Positions 1 through 8,657 are shown, counted from the first letter of the stretch. The stretch: DNA of 64,000 bases from Rhizobium tibeticum (GCF_900110205.1 NZ_FOCV01000010.1:62001-126000), one strand, 5' to 3'. Numbers and translations: made by a program. Notes: generated from the letters alone by a model not told the origin.

Positions 1-526
1 GGATAAAGGTGGTGAGGATCCAGGTCGTGAACGGCACGGTCGACAGCAAATATGTCAGCACGAGCGCGCTTGGCCGGTTGAAGAGCCCGAGCCAGTTGAT
101 GAGCTCGAACATCCCCGAAAGCACGACCACCTGGGGAAAGATTGAGATCATCAAGATGACCATCAGCACCGCCCGGCGCTGCGGGAAGTCGATCCGCCCG
201 AGCGCGTAGGCTGCGCTGATGCCAATCACCAGAGACAGGAAGGTCGTCGCAACCGCCACATAGGCGGAATTCAGCAGCGAACCCATGAAGATCGGATTGT
301 CGATCAACTGCCGATAATAGGTGAAATCGAGTGCCGGCAGGAGAACGGACCGGTAAAGCGCTGCTCCCTGCTTCGTCGATGAAACGAATGCCCAGTAATA
401 GGGAAACAGCGTGTAGATGAGGACCAGGAACAGCGCGAATATCTGCAGACTGCGCAGTGCGCGGCGCCGCAGCCTGTAATAGGCGCTGGATCTGCGGACC
501 GGGAGGGGAAGCGTCAGTTCGGTCAT
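1..526 (-). CDS. Carbohydrate ABC transporter permease, MalG type (partial)
   Basis: This is the second membrane permease of a sugar ABC transporter of the MalG class. Only the first ~175 residues are inside the window; the C-terminal half, including the EAA loop that contacts the ATPase, lies beyond position 1. The ATG at 524-526 is followed by a short basic N-terminus, a first membrane segment (IFALFLVLIYTLFPYYWAF) and the FVSSTK motif usual after helix 1 of MalG proteins. The upstream permease stops at 529-531, two bases before this start, so the genes are translationally coupled. The family call is secure; the sugar is unknown. Confidence 0.9.
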   Translation of the reverse strand, partial: MTELTLPLPVRRSSAYYRLRRRALRSLQIFALFLVLIYTLFPYYWAFVSSTKQGAALYRSVLLPALDFTYYRQLIDNPIFMGSLLNSAYVAVATTFLSLVIGISAAYALGRIDFPQRRAVLMVILMISIFPQVVVLSGMFELINWLGLFNRPSALVLTYLLSTVPFTTWILTTFI

Positions 527-528
527 TG

Positions 529-1419
529 TCAATGCCCCGCCGCCTTATCGAGCCGCAATGCACCGATGATGATGATCGCCACCAGAGCCACCAGAAGGAA
601 GACCCACGTCGAGGCGGACGAGCCCACTCCGAGTTCCTGGAAGCTGATCAGCCGGTCGCGGGCATAGATAGATACTGTCATGACCTTTTCGTTGCTGCCG
701 GCAAGCACATAGGAAAGGTCGAACATGCGCAGCGCATCGAGTACGCGAAACAGGACTGCAACACCGATCGCGGGCCTCAGCATCGGAAGGGTGATTGACC
801 AGAATCGCTTCCAGGCTGGAATGCCGTCAACTTCGGCGGCCTCGAAGATCTCCTGGGAGATCATCTGCAGACCTGCGAGGATCAGCAGCACCATGAACGG
901 GGTCGTCATCCAAACGTCGATAAAGATCACCACGCCCATGATCAGCGAACTGCTTGCCGTCCAGGCCACACCATGATCGATGACGCCAAGTCCCACCAGG
1001 ATCTTGTTGATGACGCCGAACTGGTCATTCAGCATCCATTCCCAGATTCTGGTAGCAACGACCACAGGGATGGCCCAGGGCACCAGGATGGCGGCGCGGG
1101 CAAGTCCGCGGCCGGGGATGGCCTCGTTGATCAAGAGCGCGATCGCAAGGCCCAGCACCGTCTCGATCGTAACGGAGATGGCGGTGAAGATCAGCGTATT
1201 CCTGACGGCGAGCCACCAGCTGTGGTCGTTGAAGACCTCGATGAAATTGTCGAGGCCGACCATTGAATAGACGCTGGGATCGTCGAGATAAGCGTCGGTA
1301 AAGGCAAAGAAGAATGTCCGTCCGAGCGGCCAAACGGCGACCACCAGCATGGCGACGATGACTGGAAGAAGGAAAAGCCAGGCGGCACGGTGATCGCGGC
1401 GAGCGAGGCGTGCGCTCAT
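529..1419 (-). CDS. Carbohydrate ABC transporter permease, MalF type
   Basis: This 296-residue inner-membrane permease is the MalF-like partner of the preceding partial gene. About six hydrophobic segments are visible, starting at residues 13-33. The EAA loop (EAAEVDGIPAWKRFW, residues ~193-207, followed by an LP) is intact and would dock on the ATPase. Its start overlaps the end of the ATPase gene by four bases (ATGA), typical of a single operon. Gene order is binding protein, ATPase, permease, permease. The substrate is probably a mono- or disaccharide, but the sequence does not say which. Confidence 0.92.
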   Translation of the reverse strand: MSARLARRDHRAAWLFLLPVIVAMLVVAVWPLGRTFFFAFTDAYLDDPSVYSMVGLDNFIEVFNDHSWWLAVRNTLIFTAISVTIETVLGLAIALLINEAIPGRGLARAAILVPWAIPVVVATRIWEWMLNDQFGVINKILVGLGVIDHGVAWTASSSLIMGVVIFIDVWMTTPFMVLLILAGLQMISQEIFEAAEVDGIPAWKRFWSITLPMLRPAIGVAVLFRVLDALRMFDLSYVLAGSNEKVMTVSIYARDRLISFQELGVGSSASTWVFLLVALVAIIIIGALRLDKAAGH

Positions 1420-2525
1420 CGTATCGCCCTCCTAATGTCTGACGGTTCCGCCTCCAAGCCGATTCGCCTGCCGTTGGCGGCAAATAGAAATACCGCCTGA
1501 TCGTCGAAGGAAAGCGCGACAGTCTGGCCGATTGTCTCCGCAGCCGGAGCTGCCGCGAGGCGGATCACCCAGAGCGCGTCGCCGGCGATCCGGCAATAGG
1601 CGAAGTGTTCGTGACCCAGGTCCTCGACGCGTTCGAGCACGCAGTCGAGACGGCCTGCACCGGTTGGCACGATGCGCACGGCCTCCGGCCGGACGCCAAT
1701 CTCTGCAATCGTTTCGCCATCGCCGGCCTTGGGCGTCAGTGACAGGCCGCCGGGACCGATGACGCCTGCGCTATTGTCGCCTGTCTGCGTCTCGACCGGG
1801 AGAAAGTTCATGCGCGGGCTGCCGATAAAGCCGGCGACGAAACGATTGTCGGGCCGATGATAAAGTTCCGAGGGCGTACCAATCTGTTCGATCCGGCCAT
1901 GATTGAGAACGACGATCCGGTCGGCAAGCGTCATCGCCTCGGCTTGGTCGTGCGTGACATAGATCATCGTCGTCTGGAGATCGCCATGCAGCTTGGCGAT
2001 CTCCATCCGCATTTCCATTCTGAGGTCGGCATCCAGATTGGAAAGCGGTTCGTCGAATAGAAAGATATCGGGCTGCCGGACCAGCGCTCGGCCGATGGCG
2101 ACGCGTTGGCGCTGGCCTCCCGACAACTCCCGTGGCCGTCGATCAAGAAGATGGTCGACCTTCAGCATGCGGGCGACCGATTGCACCTTCTGCGCAATTG
2201 CGTCGCGGCGGATGCCCATCGTTTCCAGCGCAAAGCCGATATTACGGGCGACGCTCATATGAGGGTAGAGCGCATAGGATTGAAAGACAAAGGCAACGCC
2301 GCGCTTGGAGGCTGGGACGTCGGTTACGTCGTCGCCGCCAATCCTGACCGTTCCAGAGGATGCGGAGATCAGCCCCGCCACGATGCGAAGGAGCGTTGAC
2401 TTCCCGCATCCGGATGGGCCGACGAAGACGATGAATTCGCCATCGTCGATCTTCAGATCCACATTATGAATGACACTCTGTGTTCCGAAACTCTTCGAAA
2501 CAGACTCCATCGAAACCGATGCCAT
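1416..2525 (-). CDS. ABC transporter ATP-binding protein, UgpC/MalK family
   Basis: This 369-residue nucleotide-binding subunit energises the carbohydrate importer. It has Walker A GPSGCGKST at residues 36-44, signature LSGGQ at 134-138 and Walker B IFLFDEP around 154-160, followed by the long C-terminal TOBE-type domain of MalK/UgpC proteins. Length fits the family (about 350-380). The gene lies between the binding-protein gene (separated by a hairpin with a T-run) and the MalF-type permease (4-bp overlap). MalK-class ATPases can serve several sugar importers, so exclusive use here is inferred. Confidence 0.94.
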   Translation of the reverse strand: MASVSMESVSKSFGTQSVIHNVDLKIDDGEFIVFVGPSGCGKSTLLRIVAGLISASSGTVRIGGDDVTDVPASKRGVAFVFQSYALYPHMSVARNIGFALETMGIRRDAIAQKVQSVARMLKVDHLLDRRPRELSGGQRQRVAIGRALVRQPDIFLFDEPLSNLDADLRMEMRMEIAKLHGDLQTTMIYVTHDQAEAMTLADRIVVLNHGRIEQIGTPSELYHRPDNRFVAGFIGSPRMNFLPVETQTGDNSAGVIGPGGLSLTPKAGDGETIAEIGVRPEAVRIVPTGAGRLDCVLERVEDLGHEHFAYCRIAGDALWVIRLAAAPAAETIGQTVALSFDDQAVFLFAANGRRIGLEAEPSDIRRAIR

Positions 2526-2575
2526 TTTTCACCTTGGCTTGCGCATAAGGGCACGGCCGGCGCAGCGCCGGCAGC

Positions 2576-2609
2576 AAAAAACGAGGGGAGCCTTAAGGCA
2601 GCTCCCTCG
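2576..2609 (-). terminator. Intercistronic terminator/attenuator after the sugar-binding protein gene
   Basis: On the minus strand, just after the binding-protein stop codon (2618), a stem CGAGGGAGC/GCTCCCCTCG (one bulged base, plus-strand arms 2601-2609 and 2582-2591) is followed by six T residues (2576-2581). This is a factor-independent terminator shape inside the operon. It would let the binding protein be made in excess over the ATPase and permeases. A second GC-only dyad, GCCGGCGC/GCGCCGGC, lies just beyond near 2556-2572. Confidence 0.7.
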
Positions 2610-2617
2610 CCTTTCAA

Positions 2618-3874
2618 TCAGCGGCTCTCTTTGAGCTTTTCCAGGCGCTTTGCCAGCGACGCAAAGCCTTCCTTCGGATCGGCGCTGCCCGATAGCATGT
2701 CGTGGGTGGAGCGATAGAAGGCTTGTGAGACGCGGTTGTAACTGGTGCCGGTGTAGCCTGACGGCCGTACGGCGCTATCGGCAAAAGCCTGCTGGTTGTC
2801 CTTCAGGAAGGGAATCTTTTCCAATACGTCCGGGTCACTATAGAGCGACTGGATGGAGGGGTTGAGGGTCGCCTCGACGGCGCGCATCTTCTGCATGTCC
2901 GTGCCGGTGATGAAGTTCACGAAGTCGGCTGCGACTTGCGCCTTGGCGCTGTATTTCGAGACGCCGTAATACATCGGCCCGAGGCAGCCGCTCGACTTCT
3001 GGCCGTCCTTGCCGACCGGAAGCGGCATGACGCCGACCTTGTCGATGACCGAGCTGCCTTCCTTGTGGGACGTGCCCCAGACATAGGGCCAGTTGCGGTG
3101 GAATACGGCATCGCCGGATTCGAAAACGGCGCGTGATGCCTCTTCGTCATAGTTCAACACGCCTTCCGGGCTGATCGAGCCGATCCACCCCTTTGCCTTT
3201 TCTATGGCTTCGGCGGCCTGGGGGTTGTCGATCGTCACCTTGCCGTCATCGGCAATGATGGTCCCACCGCCATTCGATGCGATCAGCTCGATCGCGTCGC
3301 AAGTCAGACCTTCGTAGCTCTTTGCCTGCCAGGCATAGCCCCACATCTTGTCATTACCGGCAGCACGCTCCTTTTCCTGAATTTCCTTTGCCGTGGCGGC
3401 AAGCTCGTCCCAGGTCTTCGGCGGCAGCTTTCCGTATTTCTCCAGAAGGTCCTTGCGATAGAACATCAGGCCGACGTCCATATAGGCCGGCATGGCGACG
3501 AGATTGCCGTCGAGCTTTGCAGCGTTCAGCGTCGAGGCGAAGTGCTTGTCCTGGTCGGCCTGCGGGACCATCGATTTCAGATCGAGGAGGTTCGCCTTGA
3601 ACATTCCGAGCCAGATCACGTCGAGGAACAGAACGTCGATGTCCTTCGACTTTGCCGCCAGCAGCTGCTGATAGATCGGGATCGCATCGTCCAGCAGCGC
3701 CGGCATCTTGTTGATCTTCGCTTCATTGCCGGTCTTCGCCTTCCAGGCGTCGGCAACCTTGGTGCAAAGTTCGAATTCAGTGGGTGCGCAGAAAACGGAG
3801 ATGGTTTCCGCATGTGCCGCGCCAGCCCATAGGCCGGCATAGACTGCTGCCGCAGCGAGGCATTTCTTCAACAT
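2618..3874 (-). CDS. Carbohydrate ABC transporter substrate-binding protein (family 1)
   Basis: This 418-residue periplasmic solute-binding protein has a Sec signal peptide: lysines at 3-4, a hydrophobic core and an AHA cleavage site near residue 22. The body resembles MalE/ThuE-type family 1 proteins, for example DVLFLDVIWLGMF near residue 80, DVGLMFYRKDLLEKYG near 133, and a conserved tryptophan-rich segment around 240-250. It is the first gene of the operon and is divergent from the GntR regulator, with an operator dyad between them. The ligand cannot be read from sequence. Confidence 0.92.
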   Translation of the reverse strand: MLKKCLAAAAVYAGLWAGAAHAETISVFCAPTEFELCTKVADAWKAKTGNEAKINKMPALLDDAIPIYQQLLAAKSKDIDVLFLDVIWLGMFKANLLDLKSMVPQADQDKHFASTLNAAKLDGNLVAMPAYMDVGLMFYRKDLLEKYGKLPPKTWDELAATAKEIQEKERAAGNDKMWGYAWQAKSYEGLTCDAIELIASNGGGTIIADDGKVTIDNPQAAEAIEKAKGWIGSISPEGVLNYDEEASRAVFESGDAVFHRNWPYVWGTSHKEGSSVIDKVGVMPLPVGKDGQKSSGCLGPMYYGVSKYSAKAQVAADFVNFITGTDMQKMRAVEATLNPSIQSLYSDPDVLEKIPFLKDNQQAFADSAVRPSGYTGTSYNRVSQAFYRSTHDMLSGSADPKEGFASLAKRLEKLKESR

Positions 3875-3936
3875 GAGCTGTTCCTTGTCTTTAGCACACT
3901 TGCATTGTGGGGAACTCTGTGGCTCCTGACCAATAG

Positions 3937-3954
3937 GACTGGTTATGACCAGTC
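3937..3954. promoter_or_regulatory. GntR/HutC-type operator dyad
   Basis: A perfect inverted repeat, GACTGGT-TATG-ACCAGTC (7-bp arms, 4-bp spacer), lies between the divergent sugar-binding-protein gene and the GntR regulator. Its core GGT-N4-ACC fits the GT-N(x)-AC form known for HutC-subfamily (UTRA) GntR repressors. It sits 63 bp upstream of the binding-protein start and 78 bp upstream of the regulator's likely GTG start, so one site could control both promoters. Target assignment to the adjacent regulator is inferred. Confidence 0.75.
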
Positions 3955-4031
3955 ATGTCAACTGGACTCTGCTTCAATTGCAAGCAAAGATGCAAAGCCG
4001 GATAAATCAGTGTCGAGGCGGAGAGCGTAAC

Positions 4032-4826
4032 GTGACGACACGTCAGCGGGAAAGAGCGACGGAAAGGCATGCGGCAATCGATCGGGCCGACCCTCGCCCG
4101 CTCCACCAGCAGGTCTATGAAGATCTGCTGGCATCGATTCGCGATGGGAAAGTGCCTTTACGCGGCAAGCTGCCGTCGGAGCGCGAACTCGTTTCGCTCT
4201 ACGGTGTCAGTCGCATCACCGTGCGGCATGCCGTTCGCGAGCTGATACGCCAGGGCGTTGTTCGCAGCCAGCCAGGCAAGGGTTTGTATGTGGCGGAAAA
4301 TGGCAAAGGATTTGAACTCGAGGTTCTGCGAAGCTTTACGAGCACGGCGCTAGCAAGTGGCCGTGCGCCAGGACATCGCCTTCTCAGGCTGGAAATGGTG
4401 AAAGCGTCCCTCGAGATCAGTCGGCCGCTGTTTCTTGCGCCAGCATCGGATGTGATCGTGCTGTCTCGTCTGCGCTTGTTGGACGGCGTTCCGGTCGTCC
4501 TGCAGACCGACTGGGTACCGGCCTCCCGCGCGCCGGGCTTGACAGGCCTGGACTGGTCCGTCGCAAACCGTTCGCTTTATGCCGAATTGCGAGAAATCTA
4601 CGGGATTGAGCCTCGGCGTGGACAAACGACGTTGAGCGCGCGTTTGGCGAGCGAAAGCGAAGCTGAGATGCTGGAGCTTCCTCGGCCGGCCGCGGTACTC
4701 ACTGTCGACCAGATCGCCTTCGACGAACGCGACCGGCCAATCAACATGACGGCACTTGTCCATCATCCCGACCGTTATCCACTGACGTTGCTGCAGTCGG
4801 CGACGGGAGACTTCCGCGAATATTAG
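4032..4826 (+). CDS. GntR family transcriptional regulator with UTRA domain (HutC subfamily)
   Basis: This is a probable ligand-responsive repressor of the divergent sugar transporter. An N-terminal winged helix-turn-helix (core LPSERELVSLYGVSRITVRH) is followed by a UTRA effector-binding domain over the C-terminal two thirds. The open frame extends upstream to an ATG at 3945, but that codon lies inside the operator dyad at 3937-3954 and has no ribosome-binding site. The GTG at 4032 has GGAGAG about eight bases upstream and gives 264 residues, close to the family norm of about 240-260. The regulator type is secure; the effector is unknown. Confidence 0.9.
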   Translation: MTTRQRERATERHAAIDRADPRPLHQQVYEDLLASIRDGKVPLRGKLPSERELVSLYGVSRITVRHAVRELIRQGVVRSQPGKGLYVAENGKGFELEVLRSFTSTALASGRAPGHRLLRLEMVKASLEISRPLFLAPASDVIVLSRLRLLDGVPVVLQTDWVPASRAPGLTGLDWSVANRSLYAELREIYGIEPRRGQTTLSARLASESEAEMLELPRPAAVLTVDQIAFDERDRPINMTALVHHPDRYPLTLLQSATGDFREY

Positions 4827-5354
4827 TAGCGGTTATTGATGCGCATCACGCTGACTATGACAGCCAGCCACAGCCAGGAACGACGTAGAAAGCCTTGGCG
4901 GCTACAAAGAAGCGAGCGTCTCGATTTCAAAAGCAGGCGGCCGGGAGATGGCAGTTTATGTCGGGGAGGACCGCCCGGCGAGACTGGAGAAGTCGGCACA
5001 CTCTTGAAGGAGCGGGGCCGGACGGTTGTTTTTGAAACTTAGAGCCGTCCTCTTTGTTCCATCGATCCAGAAAGACTTTGAACACGGCCTATTCGATGTC
5101 GAAAACGCCGCTCAAATGCGGGTCGACGGGCACCCATTTTCAAAACACCTCGTGGGAGACCGTTGCCGGATCGACACACACTCACTCCTGGTTAAACAAC
5201 GTTGGAACTCATTGTTTTTGCTTACGAACGCTTTCAGTTGTCGGCGACACATAATTGTGTTTGCGATGGTTTCAAGATCGGTGACCCTGGGCGAGAACGT
5301 CGGAAGCGCCAGGAAGGACGTCGCCCCAGAATTGTAGCGTTGAAAAAATCGATT
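4827..5354. other. Stretch without a supported gene
   Basis: About 530 bases between the GntR regulator and the HD-hydrolase promoter. Open frames of 68-103 codons occur (for example 4836-5042 and 5026-5337), but they overlap one another, lack good ribosome-binding sites and resemble nothing recognised. No repeat or terminator stands out. Confidence 0.5.
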
Positions 5355-5379
5355 GGAACTTCAAGCGTTTCCTCTCGTT
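5355..5379 (+). promoter_or_regulatory. EcfG/RpoE2-type general stress promoter for the HD hydrolase
   Basis: GGAAC at 5355-5359 and CGTT at 5376-5379 are separated by exactly 16 bases. This matches the alphaproteobacterial general stress sigma factor consensus GGAAC-N16/17-CGTT. The expected transcription start would be near 5386, about 15 bases before the ATG at 5401, leaving room for the ribosome-binding site GGAGGTG. Only one other perfect match was found by eye, upstream of prkA. Confidence 0.75.
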
Positions 5380-5400
5380 TCTCGTTCGCGGAGGTGAGCC

Positions 5401-5895
5401 ATGCCAGTCGGTTCACGCGAATGGATCAACGAACACGATCATCGAGGGGCGTCGGATCTCCTCAGGGCCGTCAAGATCGCCTTCAAGGCTCACTCTGGAC
5501 AAACCGATAAGGCAGGTGAGCCGTATTTTTCCCATTGCAAGCGCGTTGCCGACGCTGTCGAAGGGGACAACGAACGCATTGTGGGCTTCCTGCATGATGT
5601 TGTGGAAAAAGGAGCCGGTTGGACCCTCGTGCAACTGGCAGAAGCTGGCTTCAGCACAGAAATTGTGGAAGCGGTCGATGCGCTTACACGACACCCCGAA
5701 GAGACTGATCAGGAATTCGTCACGCGCGCTGCCGAAAACCGGCTTGCCCGTCCCATCAAGGTTGCCGACCTCAGAGACAATCTTACGCAGGCCCAAAAGG
5801 CTGGTGCCGACACTTCCAAGTATGAGGAAGGTCTTCGGATCATCGAGATCATGGAGGCGGATGCGAAGTCGCGGGAACAGGACGTTCCCCAATGA
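5401..5895 (+). CDS. Small HD-domain protein, RelA/SpoT-type hydrolase (MESH1-like)
   Basis: This 164-residue soluble protein carries the HD phosphohydrolase fold of RelA/SpoT without synthetase or regulatory domains. Hallmarks are AHSGQTDKAGEPYFSH (residues 30-45; H31 and H45), LHDVVEK (64-70; H65-D66) and VADLRDN (121-127; D123), in the order seen in SpoT. In SpoT the ED pair after HD is usual; here it reads EK, so activity is not certain. GGAGGTG precedes the ATG. An EcfG-type promoter lies immediately upstream. A role in (p)ppGpp or related nucleotide hydrolysis under stress is inferred. Confidence 0.85.
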   Translation: MPVGSREWINEHDHRGASDLLRAVKIAFKAHSGQTDKAGEPYFSHCKRVADAVEGDNERIVGFLHDVVEKGAGWTLVQLAEAGFSTEIVEAVDALTRHPEETDQEFVTRAAENRLARPIKVADLRDNLTQAQKAGADTSKYEEGLRIIEIMEADAKSREQDVPQ

Positions 5896-6204
5896 TCGAA
5901 CAAACCAACACCTCATCCCCGGTGCAATCCAGAGCAGGAGCAAGCCGATCAACGTGGCCATCGGCCAGATCCTTTTGGAGCCCTTTCCGATCTCGTTTGC
6001 GATTAGCACGGTTCCAATGTGACGCACGGATCCGCAGGAGGCTGAAAGGGTAAAGGCTGGATCCCTCTCGCCAAGGCGCTGGCGGTCGCTCGCGTTTCCA
6101 CTCGTCGGTGCCGTCCGCAGTCGGTTCTGCGGATCGGCGATCGTTTATACGGGCTATCGAGGCTTTTCGAGTGGTTTATCCAGGAAAGCTTGGCGTCGCG
6201 AGCC
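5896..6204. other. Intergenic stretch between convergent genes, no supported gene
   Basis: Roughly 310 bases separate the ends of the HD hydrolase and the MFS transporter. A minus-strand frame (5413-6027) runs antisense through the HD gene and has one hydrophobic stretch, but it lacks a recognisable domain or good start. No clear terminator hairpin was found. Confidence 0.45.
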
Positions 6205-7500
6205 TCATACGCCAGCTTTGAGGTCGTGAGACGTCGCCTGGCGGCCCAAAGTTCGCCCTATGATCAGGACAAGAAGCGCGGCTGCGGCCAGGCAGAAAGC
6301 GAGGAAAAACATCGGCGCAATTGTGCTACCCGTTGCGTCTTTGATCCAGGGCACGACGTTCTGCGCTACGAACCCTCCGAGATTCCCCACCGAGTTAATA
6401 GCAGCCAGTCCTGCCGCTGCTCCCGCCCCGCGGAGGAAGCGCGAGGGCAGGCTCCAAAACACTGGCTGCCCAGCAAAGATTCCGGCTGCTGCCACACATA
6501 GAAGCAAAAACTGCACCACGTGGTTCGGGATAACTGCGGACAGCAAAAGGCAGACGGCACCCACAAGTGCCGGGATGACAATATACGGCGTCTTCGATGT
6601 CGCACGGTCCGCTGCGGATGGCACGACATAAAGAGCAATAGCGACCAGCACCCACGGGATGATATTTAGAAGGCCATTTGTCGTGTTGCTGACGCCAAAG
6701 CCCTTTACAATGGTTGGGAGCCAGTAGCTGAGACCATAAGCTGCGAGGGGAAACCCGACGTAGCAGAGCGCCATCAACAACACACGCGGATCGATCAGCG
6801 CCTTGAAGCCGTCGCCAGCAGACGCCTCCATGCCGGAATTCTCTCTAGCGAGACGGTCTTTCAGCCAAGCCTGTTCATCGGGCGTGAGGAACTTCGCATC
6901 CGCGGGTCTGTCAGCCAAGTAAAATAGAGTGACAACGCCGGCGATGACCGCCGGTATTCCCGTTGCGATGAAGACCCATTGCCATCCGGCAATCCCGTAC
7001 AGTCCGTCCAGATCCAGCAACACCCCTCCCAAAGGAGCGCCAACTGCATTGGCGATCGCACTGAAGATCATAAACAAGCCGACCATTGTGCCGCGATAGG
7101 CAGAGGGATACCAAAGCGTCAGAAGATAAAGCACACCGGGAAAGAAACCCGCCTCACAAGCCCCCAGCAAGAAGCGAAGAATGTAAAACATCGTAGCATT
7201 CTGCGTATAGGCGAGCGCGATCGTGACCGCGCCCCACGAAATGAGAATGCGGGCAAACCACTTGCTGGCGCCAAATTTGTCGAGAAGCAGATTACTCGGG
7301 ACCTCAAATATGAAATATCCGACGAAGAATAGAGAAGCCCCCAGCCCATAGGCGTATTCGGTCATGCCAAGCGCCCCGACCATATCAAGCTTGGCGAAGC
7401 TCACGTTCTGGCGGTCGATGTAGGCGATCAAATATAAAACGCCGAGAAACGGCATGAGCCGCCAGGTGATTTTCGAAATAAGTTGTTTCTCCACAATCAC
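6205..7500 (-). CDS. MFS transporter, anion:cation symporter (phthalate permease-like) family
   Basis: This 12-helix major facilitator of about 431 residues probably imports an organic anion by proton symport. Family marks are ITWRLMPFLGVLYLIAYIDR in helix 1, a GASLFFVGYFIFEVPSNLLL segment and the long loop before helix 7 (ending LTPDEQAWLKDRLARE). The frame opens upstream at a TTG (7536), but a GTG at 7498-7500 has GGAAGG eight bases upstream and begins right before the conserved N-terminus, so it is preferred. The GntR/FCD regulator lies 350 bp upstream on the same strand. Substrate is unknown, possibly a carboxylate linked to the adjacent hydrolase pathway. Confidence 0.9.
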   Translation of the reverse strand: MIVEKQLISKITWRLMPFLGVLYLIAYIDRQNVSFAKLDMVGALGMTEYAYGLGASLFFVGYFIFEVPSNLLLDKFGASKWFARILISWGAVTIALAYTQNATMFYILRFLLGACEAGFFPGVLYLLTLWYPSAYRGTMVGLFMIFSAIANAVGAPLGGVLLDLDGLYGIAGWQWVFIATGIPAVIAGVVTLFYLADRPADAKFLTPDEQAWLKDRLARENSGMEASAGDGFKALIDPRVLLMALCYVGFPLAAYGLSYWLPTIVKGFGVSNTTNGLLNIIPWVLVAIALYVVPSAADRATSKTPYIVIPALVGAVCLLLSAVIPNHVVQFLLLCVAAAGIFAGQPVFWSLPSRFLRGAGAAAGLAAINSVGNLGGFVAQNVVPWIKDATGSTIAPMFFLAFCLAAAALLVLIIGRTLGRQATSHDLKAGV

Positions 7501-7848
7501 GCAGTTTCCTTCCTTTCCAAAGAGCGACATAGCCAAGATAGAGCGCTGGCGCGTATATCAACCAAAAAGCGTGGAGGGTTGGCGCGACAATCCGATGCGC
7601 AGGCGCTCCTGTGCCAAAGGATGGCGCTCGATGATGGCGCGGCGTCGGAGGCGAGCCGGCATGCAGAGCTGATTGGAATGTATGGTTTCTCTTTGATAAC
7701 GACGACGGCTGCGACCCGATCAAATCACGGTTTGCGCCAGCTGTTTTGCGAACAGCCTTGGTTCTCCGGCGCCATGTTTGACACGGCGCCGTTCTCGCCT
7801 GTTTGCTGCAAGCGCTTCCTTGCGCTCGCCACGAAGACGCACCGGATG
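7501..7848. other. Stretch without a supported gene
   Basis: About 350 bases between the MFS gene start and the GntR/FCD regulator stop. It holds the MFS ribosome-binding site and presumably its promoter. Open frames here (including a 321-codon plus-strand frame that runs antisense through the regulator) have no recognisable product. Confidence 0.45.
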
Positions 7849-8484
7849 CTACTTCTGCAGGATGTGCTGTCGTGTGAGCTCCGCAAACAGTGTCCCGTCC
7901 CTGTGTTCGATCGCATCGATCATCATGTGATGCTCCCGCCCGGATTGCTCAACGCGTGCGCGCGTTCGCCATTGCGAGACCGGGGCGGAAGAGGTCCGCT
8001 GGCGGATCTCCGTTACAAGGTCGACCAGCTCGATATTGCCGCCAAGCATCAGCAGCTGACGATGGAAGGCAAGATTTGCCTCATAAAGTTCCAACATCGT
8101 TCCGTTCAGCGTCGCTTCATCGAAATGCTTCGCAAGCTTGCGAAGGGCGCGGACATCATCTGCGGATGCATTTTGAACGATCGTTCCGGCAACCGCGGTT
8201 TCGAGAATGACGCGGATCTCGCTAACTTCTCTCGCCCGGCGTCCGTCCGGCTCATAGACATGATAACCACGGTTTGGCACATGCTCGACCAGCCGCTTCT
8301 GAGCGAGGCGGTCGAGTGCGCGACGCACGTCCGGGCGGGTACAGTTGTAACGTCGCTCCAGATCAACCTGCTTCAACCATGTTCCCGGCATCAACGCCCC
8401 CGCCAGAATGTCCTGGAGAATAAGGTCTGTCACGTCGCGCGCGGCTGAAGCCTCTACCCTTGAATCGAAGATGGCATCTGCCAT
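7849..8484 (-). CDS. GntR family transcriptional regulator, FadR/FCD subfamily
   Basis: This 211-residue regulator has an N-terminal winged helix-turn-helix (LILQDILAGALMPGTWLKQV followed by LERRYNCTRPDVRRALDRLA) and an all-helical FCD effector domain with the expected histidines (FHRQL near 132, HHMMID near 185, HI near the end). AGGGGG precedes the ATG. It is divergent from the amidohydrolase/ABC operon, with a 30-bp imperfect palindrome in between, so it probably represses that operon and perhaps the downstream MFS gene. FCD proteins usually sense small carboxylic acids; the ligand here is not known. Confidence 0.9.
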   Translation of the reverse strand: MADAIFDSRVEASAARDVTDLILQDILAGALMPGTWLKQVDLERRYNCTRPDVRRALDRLAQKRLVEHVPNRGYHVYEPDGRRAREVSEIRVILETAVAGTIVQNASADDVRALRKLAKHFDEATLNGTMLELYEANLAFHRQLLMLGGNIELVDLVTEIRQRTSSAPVSQWRTRARVEQSGREHHMMIDAIEHRDGTLFAELTRQHILQK

Positions 8485-8599
8485 TCAAACCCCCTGTTCT
8501 TTCCTGACCGATAGCACGGCAAACCGAAATTCTGTAGGCGCCGAGACACCTAAGACCTGACGAAAATTTTTGAGCATACGGATTGCCCAAACGGTTTTT

Positions 8600-8629
8600 G
8601 TATCATAAATTGGCGCCAATTTTGGATAC
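8600..8629. promoter_or_regulatory. 30-bp operator-like palindrome upstream of the amidohydrolase operon
   Basis: A perfect 16-bp palindrome AAATTGGCGCCAATTT (8607-8622) is centred in a wider dyad whose outer arms GTATC (8600-8604) and GATAC (8625-8629) share the same centre; 13 of 15 positions pair. It lies 28 bp before the preferred ATG (8658) of the amidohydrolase and 116 bp from the divergent GntR start. It is the best candidate binding site for the GntR/FCD regulator. Its presence argues against a TTG start at 8583. Confidence 0.75.
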
Positions 8630-8657
8630 TATTCGAAGCAAAGCAGTTTTGAAAGCC

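Noticed and set aside
5204..5228. GGAAC followed by CGAA 16 bases later as a stress promoter
   Set aside because: The -10 element lacks GTT, and the better match at 5355 is close to the gene.
5413..6027. 204-codon minus-strand frame with a hydrophobic stretch
   Set aside because: It is mostly antisense to the HD hydrolase, which has clear family motifs and a good ribosome-binding site.
7483..8448. 321-codon plus-strand open frame
   Set aside because: It is antisense to the GntR/FCD regulator and has no recognisable domain; the regulator is clearly the real gene.
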